DNA of 12,253 nucleotides from NCBI GenBank assembly GCA_050251575.1, contig JBFWMP010000083.1, positions 1-12,253 on the forward strand, given 5' to 3'. The notes beneath the pieces are model-generated. The model ran no database searches. It had not been told where the DNA came from and worked only from the letters and a program-made list of their open reading frames with translations. The translations under genes were made by a program, and so were the position numbers. Position 1 is the first letter of the stretch, and each line of letters starts with the position of its first letter. The stretch is from X23 sp050251575. GTDB taxonomy: Bacteria > Bacillota > Clostridia > SK-Y3. Of this stretch, positions 6,083-12,253 are shown in pieces.

Positions 6083-6822
6083 TTCATTAAAAGTTGAGTT
6101 AAAACTAAATCTGCAAATAATATGAGTACACTACTGCTTACCACAGAGTCGGTAGATGCTTTTCCTACTTCAATAGACCCTCCTTCTACTGTATATCCGA
6201 AGAAAGCTGATACACTGGCTATAATAAAAGCGAAGAAAAGAGATTTTATAATGCTAGACCAAACGAACCATTCAACAAACATATATTGCAAGCCATATTC
6301 CAGATCTACAGCAGACATTATTCCCATAAACCAGCATGAACAAAAGGCTCCAACAATGCCAGCAAAAATACTAAATGTAACTAATAAGGGTATGGTAGTA
6401 ATCATTGCAGCTATCTTGGGAAGTATCAGGTAATTGGCTGAGTTAATTCCCATAATCTCAAGAGCATCAATTTGTTGCGTAACCCGCATTGTTCCTAATT
6501 CAGATGCAATATTTGAACCAACTTTACCTGCCAATATTAAACACATGATTGAAGAGGAAAATTCCAATAACATGATTTCACGAGTTACATATCCTACTGT
6601 CCAACGGGGCATGAATGGGCTCTCGATATTTAACTTGATTTGTATAGTAATAACAGCTCCGATAAAGAATGAAATCAGTAATACAATGCCTATAGAATTA
6701 ACGCCGAGTTGTTCTATCTCCTTGACATATTGCCTGAAAAACATGCGCATGCGTTCCGGACGGGTAAAAGTACGGCCCATTAATATAAGATATCTTCCTA
6801 CTGTTCTGAATGCTTTGATCAT
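6079..6822 (-). CDS. mlaE: ABC transporter permease, MlaE-like
   Basis: An integral inner-membrane permease of the MlaE/DUF140 family, 247 residues from the ATG at 6822 (MIKAFRTVGRYLILMG). It has an N-terminal interface helix, then hydrophobic segments around GIVLLISFFIGAVITIQ, MLLEFSSSIMCLILAG and IPLLVTFSIFAGIVGAF, a further one near IIKSLFFAFIIASVSAFFGY, and a C-terminal helix. The conserved LAGKVGSNIASELGTMRVTQQIDALEIMG block contacts the ATPase. An upstream in-frame ATG at 6846 would add eight residues, but it falls inside the putative -7 box (6844-6851) and upstream of the expected transcription start, so 6822 is preferred. It is the first gene of the minus-strand pair with mlaF and is divergent from lptB. 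Confidence 0.92.
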   Translation of the reverse strand: MIKAFRTVGRYLILMGRTFTRPERMRMFFRQYVKEIEQLGVNSIGIVLLISFFIGAVITIQIKLNIESPFMPRWTVGYVTREIMLLEFSSSIMCLILAGKVGSNIASELGTMRVTQQIDALEIMGINSANYLILPKIAAMITTIPLLVTFSIFAGIVGAFCSCWFMGIMSAVDLEYGLQYMFVEWFVWSSIIKSLFFAFIIASVSAFFGYTVEGGSIEVGKASTDSVVSSSVLILFADLVLTQLLMK

Positions 6823-6843
6823 GATCGCTAAGTAATTTGTTTG

Positions 6844-6851
6844 CAAATATA
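6844..6851 (-). promoter_or_regulatory. Bacteroides -7 box for mlaE-mlaF
   Basis: The minus strand reads TATATTTG, an exact TAnnTTTG match, with the predicted transcription start near 6838 and a leader of about 16 bases to ATG 6822. No clear -33 TTG is seen. The position of this box decides the mlaE start. Confidence 0.55.
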
Positions 6852-6874
6852 GGCCATTTTAAACTGATAATTGC

Positions 6875-6882
6875 TACATTTG
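6875..6882 (+). promoter_or_regulatory. Bacteroides -7 box for lptB
   Basis: TACATTTG matches TAnnTTTG exactly, 19 bases before the lptB ATG, for a leader of about 13 bases. A good -33 element is not visible. It is divergent from the mlaE -7 box, whose nearest edge is 24 bases away, so the upstream elements of the two promoters overlap. Confidence 0.55.
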
Positions 6883-6901
6883 CTGCAAAATCAAAGAGAA
6901 T

Positions 6902-7663
6902 ATGGAAGAAAATAAAATGGTACTTCGTACTGAAAACCTTGTAAAAAAATATGGGAAGCGTACGGTTGTAAGCCATGTCTCCATTGATGTTCAACAGGGG
7001 GAAATCGTTGGTTTGCTGGGACCTAATGGTGCTGGTAAGACGACTTCGTTCTATATGACTGTTGGTTTGATAACTCCTAACGAAGGTCGTATTTTCTTGA
7101 ATGATTTGGATATAACTAACTACCCTGTGTATAAGCGGGCTCAGACTGGTATTGGATATTTGGCTCAGGAAGCTTCTGTCTTTCGGCAAATGAGTGTGGA
7201 AGACAATATTACTTCTGTATTGGAAATGACAGATAAGCCTTTAAGTTATCAAAAGGAAAAGTTGGAGAGTCTGATTGCTGAATTTCGCTTGCAAAAAGTC
7301 CGCAAAAATAAAGGAAATCAATTGTCCGGAGGGGAGCGTCGCCGTACGGAGATAGCCCGTTGTCTTGCAATTGATCCTAAATTTATTATGTTGGATGAGC
7401 CATTTGCTGGTGTAGATCCTATTGCCGTAGAAGACATTCAGCAAATTGTGTGGAAATTGAAAGACAGAAATATAGGTATTTTGATTACTGACCATAATGT
7501 TCAGGAGACTCTGAGCATCACAGATCGTGCATATTTGCTTTTTGAAGGGAAAATTTTGTTTCAAGGAACCCCTGAGGAGTTAGCAGAGAACAAAATTGTG
7601 CGAGAAAAATATTTGAGTAATAGTTTTGTTCTCCGTCGTAAAGATTTTCAACTTACGTCGTAA
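6902..7663 (+). CDS. lptB: LPS export ABC transporter ATPase LptB
   Basis: LptB powers extraction of lipopolysaccharide from the inner membrane by LptFGC. The 253-residue protein shows Walker A GPNGAGKT (40-47), Q-loop Q89 in GYLAQEASVFRQMSVEDN, signature LSGGERRRTEIAR (141-153), Walker B FIMLDEPFAGVDP (161-173) and switch H198 in ITDHNVQETL. The run YLAQEASVFRQMSVEDNI and the DHNVQETLSITDRAYLL segment are diagnostic for LptB rather than amino-acid transporters. The C-terminal tail VLRRKDFQLTS is a little longer than in E. coli. ATG 6902 is favoured; ATG 6917 (MVLRTENLVKKYG) is a possible alternative. LptF/G/C are not next to it. A hairpin terminator follows 39 bases after the stop. Confidence 0.95.
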   Translation: MEENKMVLRTENLVKKYGKRTVVSHVSIDVQQGEIVGLLGPNGAGKTTSFYMTVGLITPNEGRIFLNDLDITNYPVYKRAQTGIGYLAQEASVFRQMSVEDNITSVLEMTDKPLSYQKEKLESLIAEFRLQKVRKNKGNQLSGGERRRTEIARCLAIDPKFIMLDEPFAGVDPIAVEDIQQIVWKLKDRNIGILITDHNVQETLSITDRAYLLFEGKILFQGTPEELAENKIVREKYLSNSFVLRRKDFQLTS

Positions 7664-7702
7664 AATTATGGATAGAGTAGCTGATGTGTTATAAACGAAA
7701 TA

Positions 7703-7736
7703 GTCCGCCTACTGAAAAAGTAGGCAGACCATTTTT
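7703..7736 (+). terminator. Terminator after lptB
   Basis: GCCTACT (7707-7713) and AGTAGGC (7719-7725) form a perfect 7-bp stem with loop GAAAA. The stem is extended across a C/A mismatch by GTC/GAC (7703-7705 with 7727-7729), and ATTTTT (7731-7736) follows. It lies between the converging lptB and RRM genes and may also stop transcription from the other side. Confidence 0.8.
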
Positions 7737-7756
7737 AACTCCGGTACATATATAAT

Positions 7757-8002
7757 TTAGTATCTAGGAGGTCTTGCTTCTTTTACAACCATGTTTCTTC
7801 CAAAGTATTCGGCTCCGTCTAATTCTGCAATGGCTTTGGCTGCTGCCTGATCTTCCATTTCAATGAATGCAATGCCTCTAAAACGGCCAGTTTCACGGTC
7901 TTTTATAAATTTGATAGAAGATACAGCTCCGTAATCTTCCATGACCTTTTGAAGGTCAGCTTCCTTAACGCGGTAGTTAAGGTTTCCAACGTAAATGTTC
8001 AT
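7757..8002 (-). CDS. Small RRM-domain RNA-binding protein
   Basis: An 81-residue protein made of one RNA recognition motif (beta-alpha-beta-beta-alpha-beta), like the Rbp proteins widespread in Bacteroidetes and cyanobacteria. RNP2 is IYVGNL (3-8). RNP1 falls at RGIAFIEM (42-49). The linker DRETGRFRG before RNP1 and the C-terminal strand MVVKEARPPRY are also typical. Odd point: in RNP1 the aromatic positions 1 and 3 of the usual G-F/Y-x-F/Y-x-x-F/Y spacing are I44 and M49, and only F46 is kept, which may alter RNA stacking. Y4 in RNP2 is retained. Bacteroides Rbp proteins have been tied to post-transcriptional control, including polysaccharide-use genes; the targets of this copy are unknown. 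It is a single gene, convergent with lptB, with a long AT-rich leader. Confidence 0.93.
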   Translation of the reverse strand: MNIYVGNLNYRVKEADLQKVMEDYGAVSSIKFIKDRETGRFRGIAFIEMEDQAAAKAIAELDGAEYFGRNMVVKEARPPRY

Positions 8003-8011
8003 AATGAAAAA

Positions 8012-8027
8012 AAATAAATAAATAAAT
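8012..8027. repeat. Tandem AAAT repeat, four units
   Basis: Four exact copies of AAAT, with a diverged fifth unit (GAAT, 8028-8031), lie 10-25 bases upstream of the RRM start codon, where ribosomes would load. On the mRNA this reads as a U-rich tract (ATTT units). Confidence 0.7.
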
Positions 8028-8033
8028 GAATAA

Positions 8034-8087
8034 AAACTCTCTTGGAATGATTGCTAATAATAAAAGGATTACAATGACAGAGAGTTT
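8034..8087 (-). promoter_or_regulatory. Inverted repeat in the RRM gene leader
   Basis: AAACTCTCT (8034-8042) is the exact reverse complement of AGAGAGTTT (8079-8087), with 36 bases between. On the minus-strand transcript the second arm is followed by TT, then ATTC, so it could act as a leader hairpin or weak attenuator 32 bases before the RRM start. The large loop makes this uncertain. Confidence 0.35.
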
Positions 8088-8261
8088 ACAAAGGCGTTCG
8101 TTAAAACGAGAGTAAAAACCATGCAACGGGAATCGAGAAACTAATGCTTTGTCATTCCGAGACAAAGAAACGGATTTATTTCGGATAAACCATCTTTTTT
8201 CTAATTATTTTTTCTCTTTAGTCTTCATTCTGTACTGGTAATAAATAAAGCTTCGTGTTTT

Positions 8262-8292
8262 TTTGAAAATTGAAAGATTAACGCTAATTTTG
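8262..8292 (+). promoter_or_regulatory. Bacteroides promoter of tig
   Basis: TTTG at 8262-8265, a 19-base spacer and TAATTTTG at 8285-8292 match the Bacteroides -33/-7 consensus in full. Transcription should start near 8298, giving a leader of about 50 bases before the tig ATG. This is the best promoter match in the window. Confidence 0.82.
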
Positions 8293-8347
8293 CAGACTCA
8301 TTTGAGTTTGATATAGAGAAGTATAAATCAAATAAATAATTGTCAGA

Positions 8348-9703
8348 ATGAACGTTTCATTACAAAGTGTTGACGAAGTGAGTGCATTGCTTACTGTAAA
8401 GCTTGAAAAGATAGATTATCAGGAAAAAGTTGATAAATCGTTGAAAAATTTTCGTCAAAAGGCTCAAATTCCGGGTTTCCGTAAAGGAATGGTACCAATG
8501 AGTTTAGTGAAGAAAATGTATGGTAAATCAGTGGTTGCAGAGGAAGTGAATAAGCTGGTTTCAGATGCTGTATACAAGTATATCCAAGAAAATAAGATTA
8601 ATATTTTGGGTGAACCGTTGCCTAACGAAGAAAAGCAGCCGGAGATTGATTTCGATACAATGGAAGATTTTGAGTTCTTGTTTGATATTGCTTTAGCTCC
8701 TGATTTTAAAGTTGAAATTACCGATAAAGATAAAGTCGATTATTATACTATAGAGGCCACCGAAGATATGGTTAATACTCAGATAAAGACTTATACGCAA
8801 CGTACTGGTAAATATGATCAGGTAGAGGTTTATGAGGATAAAGATATGCTTAAAGGTTTGCTCGTCGAACTTGATGAAAACGGAAATTCAAAAGAACAAG
8901 GTGTTCAGGTAGAAGGTGCTGTTATGATGCCGTCTTACATGAAAAACGAAGATCAAAAAGTAATCTTTGCTGGTGCAAAAGTTAATGATATATTAGCTTT
9001 TAATCCTTATAAAGCGTGGGATGGTAATGGCGCTGAATTAGCTTCATTGCTTAAAGTAGACAAGGATGTTGCTGCGGAGATGAAGTCTGATTTTAGTTTT
9101 CAGGTTCAGGAAATAACTCGTTTTACTGATGGTGAATTGAATCAGGAGATTTTCGATCAAGTGTTTGGTAAAGATGCTGTGAAAACTAAAGAGGACTTTG
9201 TAGCTAGGGTGAAGAAATCTGTTGAAAACCAATTTGTCGCAGATAGCGATTATAAGTTTCTGCTTGATGTCCGTAAAATGCTTGTTAAAAAAGTTGGCCA
9301 GTTGAAATATCCTGATGCTTTGTTGAAGCGTATTATGCATTTGAATAATCAGGATAAGGGTGAAAAGTTTGTTGAAGACAATTACGATAAAAGCATAGAG
9401 GAGTTGACTTGGCATCTGATTAAGGAGCAGCTAGTTGCAGCTAATGATATAAAAGTAGAACAGGAAGATGTTACAGAAATGGCAAGGGAGGCTACACGCG
9501 CTCAATTTGCAAGATATGGTATGTTAACCGTTCCGGAAGACCTATTAGATAATTATGCAAAAGAAATGCTGAAGAAAAAGGAAAGCATAGATGGGCTGGT
9601 AAATCGCGTAGTTGAAGCCAAGTTATCGGCGGCTTTGAAATCCCAGGTAAAACTGAATACTAAAGCTATCTCTATTGAAGAATTTAATAAAATGTTTGCT
9701 TAA
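8348..9703 (+). CDS. tig: Trigger factor
   Basis: Ribosome-bound chaperone and peptidyl-prolyl isomerase that shields nascent chains at the exit tunnel. The 451-residue protein has the ribosome-docking signature GFRKGMVP (43-50) in its N-terminal domain, then a middle region at the FKBP-like position (about 150-245), and a helical, Lys/Glu-rich C-terminal chaperone domain (from about 250). The middle region does not show the standard FKBP aromatic pattern clearly, so isomerase activity may be weak or absent; this is a general impression from reading, not an alignment. Length is close to the usual 430-450. It has its own consensus promoter and a terminator and is followed by clpP-clpX, the common bacterial order. 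Confidence 0.94.
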   Translation: MNVSLQSVDEVSALLTVKLEKIDYQEKVDKSLKNFRQKAQIPGFRKGMVPMSLVKKMYGKSVVAEEVNKLVSDAVYKYIQENKINILGEPLPNEEKQPEIDFDTMEDFEFLFDIALAPDFKVEITDKDKVDYYTIEATEDMVNTQIKTYTQRTGKYDQVEVYEDKDMLKGLLVELDENGNSKEQGVQVEGAVMMPSYMKNEDQKVIFAGAKVNDILAFNPYKAWDGNGAELASLLKVDKDVAAEMKSDFSFQVQEITRFTDGELNQEIFDQVFGKDAVKTKEDFVARVKKSVENQFVADSDYKFLLDVRKMLVKKVGQLKYPDALLKRIMHLNNQDKGEKFVEDNYDKSIEELTWHLIKEQLVAANDIKVEQEDVTEMAREATRAQFARYGMLTVPEDLLDNYAKEMLKKKESIDGLVNRVVEAKLSAALKSQVKLNTKAISIEEFNKMFA

Positions 9704-9737
9704 AATAGAGTTTACATAAAAACATAATCTTAACAAG

Positions 9738-9777
9738 AAACACAGAGTTTTTACATTATATAACTTTGTGTTTTTTT
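9738..9777 (+). terminator. Terminator after tig
   Basis: AAACACAGAGTT (9738-9749) pairs over 12 bp (one G-U) with AACTTTGTGTTT (9762-9773), and seven T's occupy 9771-9777. It lies 34 bases after the tig stop. Confidence 0.8.
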
Positions 9778-9806
9778 GTGTCTCTCTGTTCTTTTTTGTT
9801 TCTTTG
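9775..9806 (+). promoter_or_regulatory. Probable promoter of clpP-clpX
   Basis: TTTG (9775-9778), a 20-base spacer and TTTCTTTG (9799-9806, one mismatch to TAnnTTTG) form a plausible Bacteroides promoter, 31 bases before the clpP ATG. Its -33 element is the end of the tig terminator T tract, so terminator and promoter are packed together. Confidence 0.5.
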
Positions 9807-9837
9807 TATCCAATATATTAAAATATAAAATAGTAAG

Positions 9838-10500
9838 ATGGATGATTTTAGAAAATATGCAACCAAACATTTAGGAATGGATGGTATGATGCTGGATGAT
9901 GTGATTAAATCACAAGACGGGTATTTGAATCCTTATATTCTGGAGGAGCGCCAATTGAATGTTACTCAATTGGATGTGTTTTCTCGTTTGATGATGGATC
10001 GTATTATTTTTCTTGGTACACAGATTGATGATTATACAGCTAATACGCTACAAGCGCAGTTGCTTTATCTTGATTCGGTTGATGCTGGTAAGGATATCTC
10101 AATTTATATTAATTCACCAGGTGGATCAGTTTACGCAGGATTAGGAATTTATGATACGATGCAGTTTATTACAAGTGACGTTGCTACCATTTGTACAGGT
10201 ATGGCCGCAAGTATGGCTGCTGTGTTATTGGTTGCCGGTGCTGAGGGGAAACGTTCTGCTTTAACGCATTCCCGTATCATGATTCATCAACCGATGGGGG
10301 GAGTACAGGGGCAGGCTTCTGATATTGAGATTACTGCTCGTGAAATTCAGAAAACCAAGAAGGAGCTTTATACTATTATAGCAGAGCATTCTCATACTCC
10401 TTTTGATAAAGTCTGGGCAGACTCTGACAGAGATTATTGGATGACAGCACAAGAAGCTAAAGAATATGGTATGGTGGATGACGTGTTGATTAAAAAATAA
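9838..10500 (+). CDS. clpP: ATP-dependent Clp protease proteolytic subunit
   Basis: ClpP forms the barrel-shaped serine protease that degrades proteins fed by ClpX or ClpC. The 220-residue protein has the catalytic triad S125 (GMAASMAAVLL), H150 (RIMIHQPMGG) and D199 (SDRDYWM), together with INSPGGSV (91-98), which forms the oxyanion/substrate strand. The first 30 or so residues (MDDFRKYATKHLGMDGMMLD...) precede the conserved body; such N-terminal segments are usually removed by self-cleavage, but the cut site is not certain here. All active residues are present. The clpX ATG follows the stop codon by two bases, so the two are an operon. A promoter candidate lies just upstream. Confidence 0.97.
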   Translation: MDDFRKYATKHLGMDGMMLDDVIKSQDGYLNPYILEERQLNVTQLDVFSRLMMDRIIFLGTQIDDYTANTLQAQLLYLDSVDAGKDISIYINSPGGSVYAGLGIYDTMQFITSDVATICTGMAASMAAVLLVAGAEGKRSALTHSRIMIHQPMGGVQGQASDIEITAREIQKTKKELYTIIAEHSHTPFDKVWADSDRDYWMTAQEAKEYGMVDDVLIKK

Positions 10501-10502
10501 AT

Positions 10503-11747
10503 ATGGCAGATACAAGGCGAAATATAAATAAGTGTAGCTTTTGCGGACGTTCAGAAGATGAGGTTGGTTTTCTTATTACAGGGTTAAATGGTTATATCTG
10601 CGATAGTTGTGCAACTCAGGCTTACGAAATTACTCAAGAAGCTTTGGGGGGGAAGCAAAAAGAAAATGCAACACAACTAGATTTGGGAGAATTACCTAAG
10701 CCTATAGAAATAAAAAACTTTCTTGATCAATATGTTATTGGGCAAGATGATGCTAAACGCTTCCTCTCGGTGTCAGTCTATAATCATTATAAACGGTTAT
10801 TACAAAAGAATGCTGGAGATGATGTAGAGATTGAAAAATCTAATATTATAATGGTCGGTAGTACAGGGACGGGTAAGACTTTATTGGCACGTACTATTGC
10901 CAAATTACTTCATGTCCCTTTTACAATAGTCGATGCAACTGTTCTTACTGAGGCTGGTTATGTGGGGGAAGATATTGAAAGTATATTGACCCGTTTGTTG
11001 CAAGTTGCTGATTATAATGTGCCGAATGCAGAGCAGGGCATTGTGTTTATTGATGAAATAGACAAAATAGCGCGGAAAGGAGATAATCCTTCTATTACAC
11101 GTGATGTAAGTGGCGAAGGTGTTCAGCAAGGGCTGTTGAAGTTATTGGAAGGTTCAGTCGTAAATGTTCCTCCCCAAGGCGGGCGTAAGCATCCTGATCA
11201 AAAAATGATCCCTGTAAATACTAAGAATATTTTGTTTATTTGTGGAGGTGCATTTGATGGTATTGAGAAAAAAATAGCTCAGCGTTTAAATACACATGTT
11301 GTTGGTTATAGCGCTGTGCGCAATGCTGCTACTGTTGATAAGAATAATTTAATGCAGTATATCGCTCCTCAGGATTTAAAGTCTTTTGGATTAATTCCTG
11401 AGATTATTGGGCGTTTGCCGGTTTTGACTTATCTTAATCCTTTGGACCATCATGCTTTGCGCGAGATATTAACAGAGCCTAAGAATTCTATTATCCGGCA
11501 ATATATTAAGTTGTTTGAGATGGATAATGTCAAATTATCCTTTGAGGGAAGTGTCTTTGAATATATTGTTGATAAGGCAGAAGAATATAAACTTGGTGCT
11601 CGTGGGTTGCGATCCATAGTAGAGACCATTATGATGGATTCAATGTTTGAAATTCCATCGGAGCATAAAGATAGCTTTCTGGTTACGCTGGACTATGCAA
11701 AGCATCAACTTGAAAAAAGTAATATTGCAAGATTGCAAATGGCTTAA
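10503..11747 (+). CDS. clpX: Clp protease ATP-binding subunit ClpX
   Basis: AAA+ unfoldase that recognises substrates and threads them into ClpP. The 414-residue protein begins with a zinc-binding domain (C11-x2-C14 and C33-x2-C36) that binds adaptors and substrates. It then has Walker A GSTGTGKT (119-126), the substrate-gripping pore-1 loop GYVGED (152-157), Walker B IVFIDEID (180-187) and the RKH motif (228-230). In the C-terminal small domain, GARGLRSIVE carries the sensor-2 arginine. Length is normal. A ClpP-docking loop (IGF/IGL type) should lie near 250-265 and is represented by the region FICGGAFDGIEKKI; I cannot identify the tripeptide with confidence. It is separated by two bases from clpP, indicating co-expression. 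Confidence 0.97.
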   Translation: MADTRRNINKCSFCGRSEDEVGFLITGLNGYICDSCATQAYEITQEALGGKQKENATQLDLGELPKPIEIKNFLDQYVIGQDDAKRFLSVSVYNHYKRLLQKNAGDDVEIEKSNIIMVGSTGTGKTLLARTIAKLLHVPFTIVDATVLTEAGYVGEDIESILTRLLQVADYNVPNAEQGIVFIDEIDKIARKGDNPSITRDVSGEGVQQGLLKLLEGSVVNVPPQGGRKHPDQKMIPVNTKNILFICGGAFDGIEKKIAQRLNTHVVGYSAVRNAATVDKNNLMQYIAPQDLKSFGLIPEIIGRLPVLTYLNPLDHHALREILTEPKNSIIRQYIKLFEMDNVKLSFEGSVFEYIVDKAEEYKLGARGLRSIVETIMMDSMFEIPSEHKDSFLVTLDYAKHQLEKSNIARLQMA

Positions 11748-11749
11748 AA

Positions 11750-11790
11750 CCCTATGATGATAGGGCGTCAGGTAGATTTTTCTCTTTTTA
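11750..11790 (+). terminator. Possible weak terminator after clpX
   Basis: CCCTAT (11750-11755) and ATAGGG (11760-11765) form a 6-bp hairpin with a GATG loop, starting three bases after the clpX stop. The T tracts (11777-11781 and 11785-11789) begin 11 bases later, so termination here is uncertain. Confidence 0.4.
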
Positions 11791-11815
11791 CTCAAAAAAT
11801 ATCGATGGATTATAC

Positions 11816-11845
11816 TTGAATATTAAGAAGTTGTTTATAACTTTG
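11816..11845 (+). promoter_or_regulatory. Bacteroides promoter of recQ
   Basis: TTG at 11816-11818 (CTTG), a 19-base spacer and an exact -7 box TAACTTTG at 11838-11845. Transcription would begin near 11851, giving a leader of about 70 bases. RecQ is therefore probably a separate unit from clpPX. Confidence 0.72.
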
Positions 11846-11919
11846 TTAGAGTTCTTAGAAGATGAAAAGACGTTTAACAAAGATGTTAAAACAATCATTG
11901 AATAAACAACCTAAAAATC

Positions 11920-12253
11920 ATGGCGGGGAAGAAAACAGATTTGACAGACCAGCTGAAGAAATACTTCGGATTTGATACGTTCAAAGGGAATCAGGAAGCA
12001 ATTATAAGAAATTTGTTGGCTGGTAATGATACATTTGTATTAATGCCAACTGGTGGAGGAAAGTCTTTATGTTATCAATTACCATCACTAGTGATGGAAG
12101 GGACGGCTATTGTTATTTCCCCTTTAATTGCTTTAATGAAAAACCAAGTTGATGCGATGCGTAATTTCAGTGAAGATGATGGGATAGCTCATTTCATCAA
12201 TTCTTCTCTCAATAAATGTGCGATAGAACAAGTTAAGTCTGATATTTTAAGTG
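11920..12253 (+). CDS. recQ: ATP-dependent DNA helicase RecQ, N-terminal part
   Basis: The first 111 codons of a RecQ-family 3'-5' helicase, which unwinds DNA in recombination and repair; the rest lies beyond the window. Visible elements are the RecQ-specific motif 0 around FGFDTFKGNQEAII (residues 16-29), motif I MPTGGGKSLCYQLP with the ATP-binding lysine, and motif Ia AIVISPLIALMKNQV. The ATG at 11920 (MAGKKTDLTDQLKKYFG) is the natural start and follows the promoter by about 75 bases. The frame is open to the window edge and all motifs expected in this portion are present. It cannot be seen whether RQC and HRDC domains follow. Confidence 0.93.
   Translation, partial: MAGKKTDLTDQLKKYFGFDTFKGNQEAIIRNLLAGNDTFVLMPTGGGKSLCYQLPSLVMEGTAIVISPLIALMKNQVDAMRNFSEDDGIAHFINSSLNKCAIEQVKSDILS

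Larger units (their letters stand above)
8003..8347. other. Intergenic region between divergent RRM gene and tig
   Basis: These 345 bases hold the leader of the RRM gene (minus) and the tig promoter (plus). On the minus side I see four tandem AAAT units (8012-8027), an inverted repeat (8034-8042 with 8079-8087) and a weak -7 candidate, TTTCTTTG, at 8163-8170 (minus; one mismatch to TAnnTTTG), which would give a leader of about 155 bases. A 62-codon hydrophobic frame on the minus strand (7977-8165) overlaps the RRM start. It begins at about the same place as the weak promoter, so I do not call it. Confidence 0.5.

Noticed and set aside
6122..6835. Two plus-strand frames of 103 and 133 codons across mlaE
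   Set aside because: They are antisense shadows of the conserved mlaE gene, with no promoter or family resemblance.
7977..8165. 62-codon hydrophobic frame overlapping the start of the RRM gene (minus)
   Set aside because: It lies in the RRM leader; its ATG falls inside the weak -7 candidate, and the hydrophobic run comes from a T-rich tract.
11862..11975. 37-codon plus-strand frame (MKRRLTKML...) before and into recQ
   Set aside because: It is in another frame, overlaps the recQ start and has no recognisable content; although inside the recQ transcript, a leader peptide cannot be supported.
1..12253. CRISPR array, defence system, prophage or an unknown multigene system
   Set aside because: No regularly spaced direct repeats, integrases, nucleases or toxin-antitoxin pairs are seen; all sizeable genes belong to well-known core families.

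Overview
The window reads as core chromosome of a Bacteroides-group bacterium (Bacteroidales). The evidence is AT-rich coding sequence, no Shine-Dalgarno sites before the starts, several promoters of the Bacteroides type (TTTG, 19-21 nt, TAnnTTTG), a small stand-alone RRM protein, Bacteroides-like versions of conserved proteins, and an IS remnant that resembles the ISAon1 group seen in Bacteroidetes. The species cannot be read from the window.

Layout. Bases 1-95 are the 3' end of a 5S rRNA and its terminator, so an rRNA operon ends here. Bases 128-515 are the only scarred stretch. A 327-bp, internally deleted IS with both terminal inverted repeats lies directly against a tRNA-Arg(UCU) gene (minus strand) that is cut off in its T loop. 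After about 320 bp without a convincing gene comes a plus-strand cluster: DUF177/YceD, rpmF (L32), fabH, then after a hairpin era and der. A 15-bp two-way terminator separates der from the convergent pair mlaE-mlaF (minus strand). These are transcribed divergently from lptB (plus), with an 80-bp shared promoter region. A convergent RRM-protein gene (minus) with a long AT-rich leader follows. Then come tig, clpP and clpX (plus), each boundary marked by a promoter or terminator, and the first 111 codons of recQ run off the end.

How the genes fit together. DUF177, L32, Era and Der all serve ribosome assembly or rRNA accumulation, and FabH starts fatty-acid synthesis. The order yceD-rpmF-(plsX)-fabH is classical, but plsX is missing here. 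MlaE/MlaF (phospholipid transport across the envelope) and LptB (LPS export) are both inner-membrane ABC systems that build the outer membrane. Trigger factor with ClpP/ClpX joins nascent-chain folding to proteolysis. RecQ is DNA repair.

I see no defence system, CRISPR array, intact mobile element or unknown multigene system. The most unusual structure is the IS deletion derivative joined to the truncated tRNA gene. The next most interesting points are regulatory: a 15-bp dyad before fabH, the shared mlaE/lptB promoter region, and the leader of the RRM gene.
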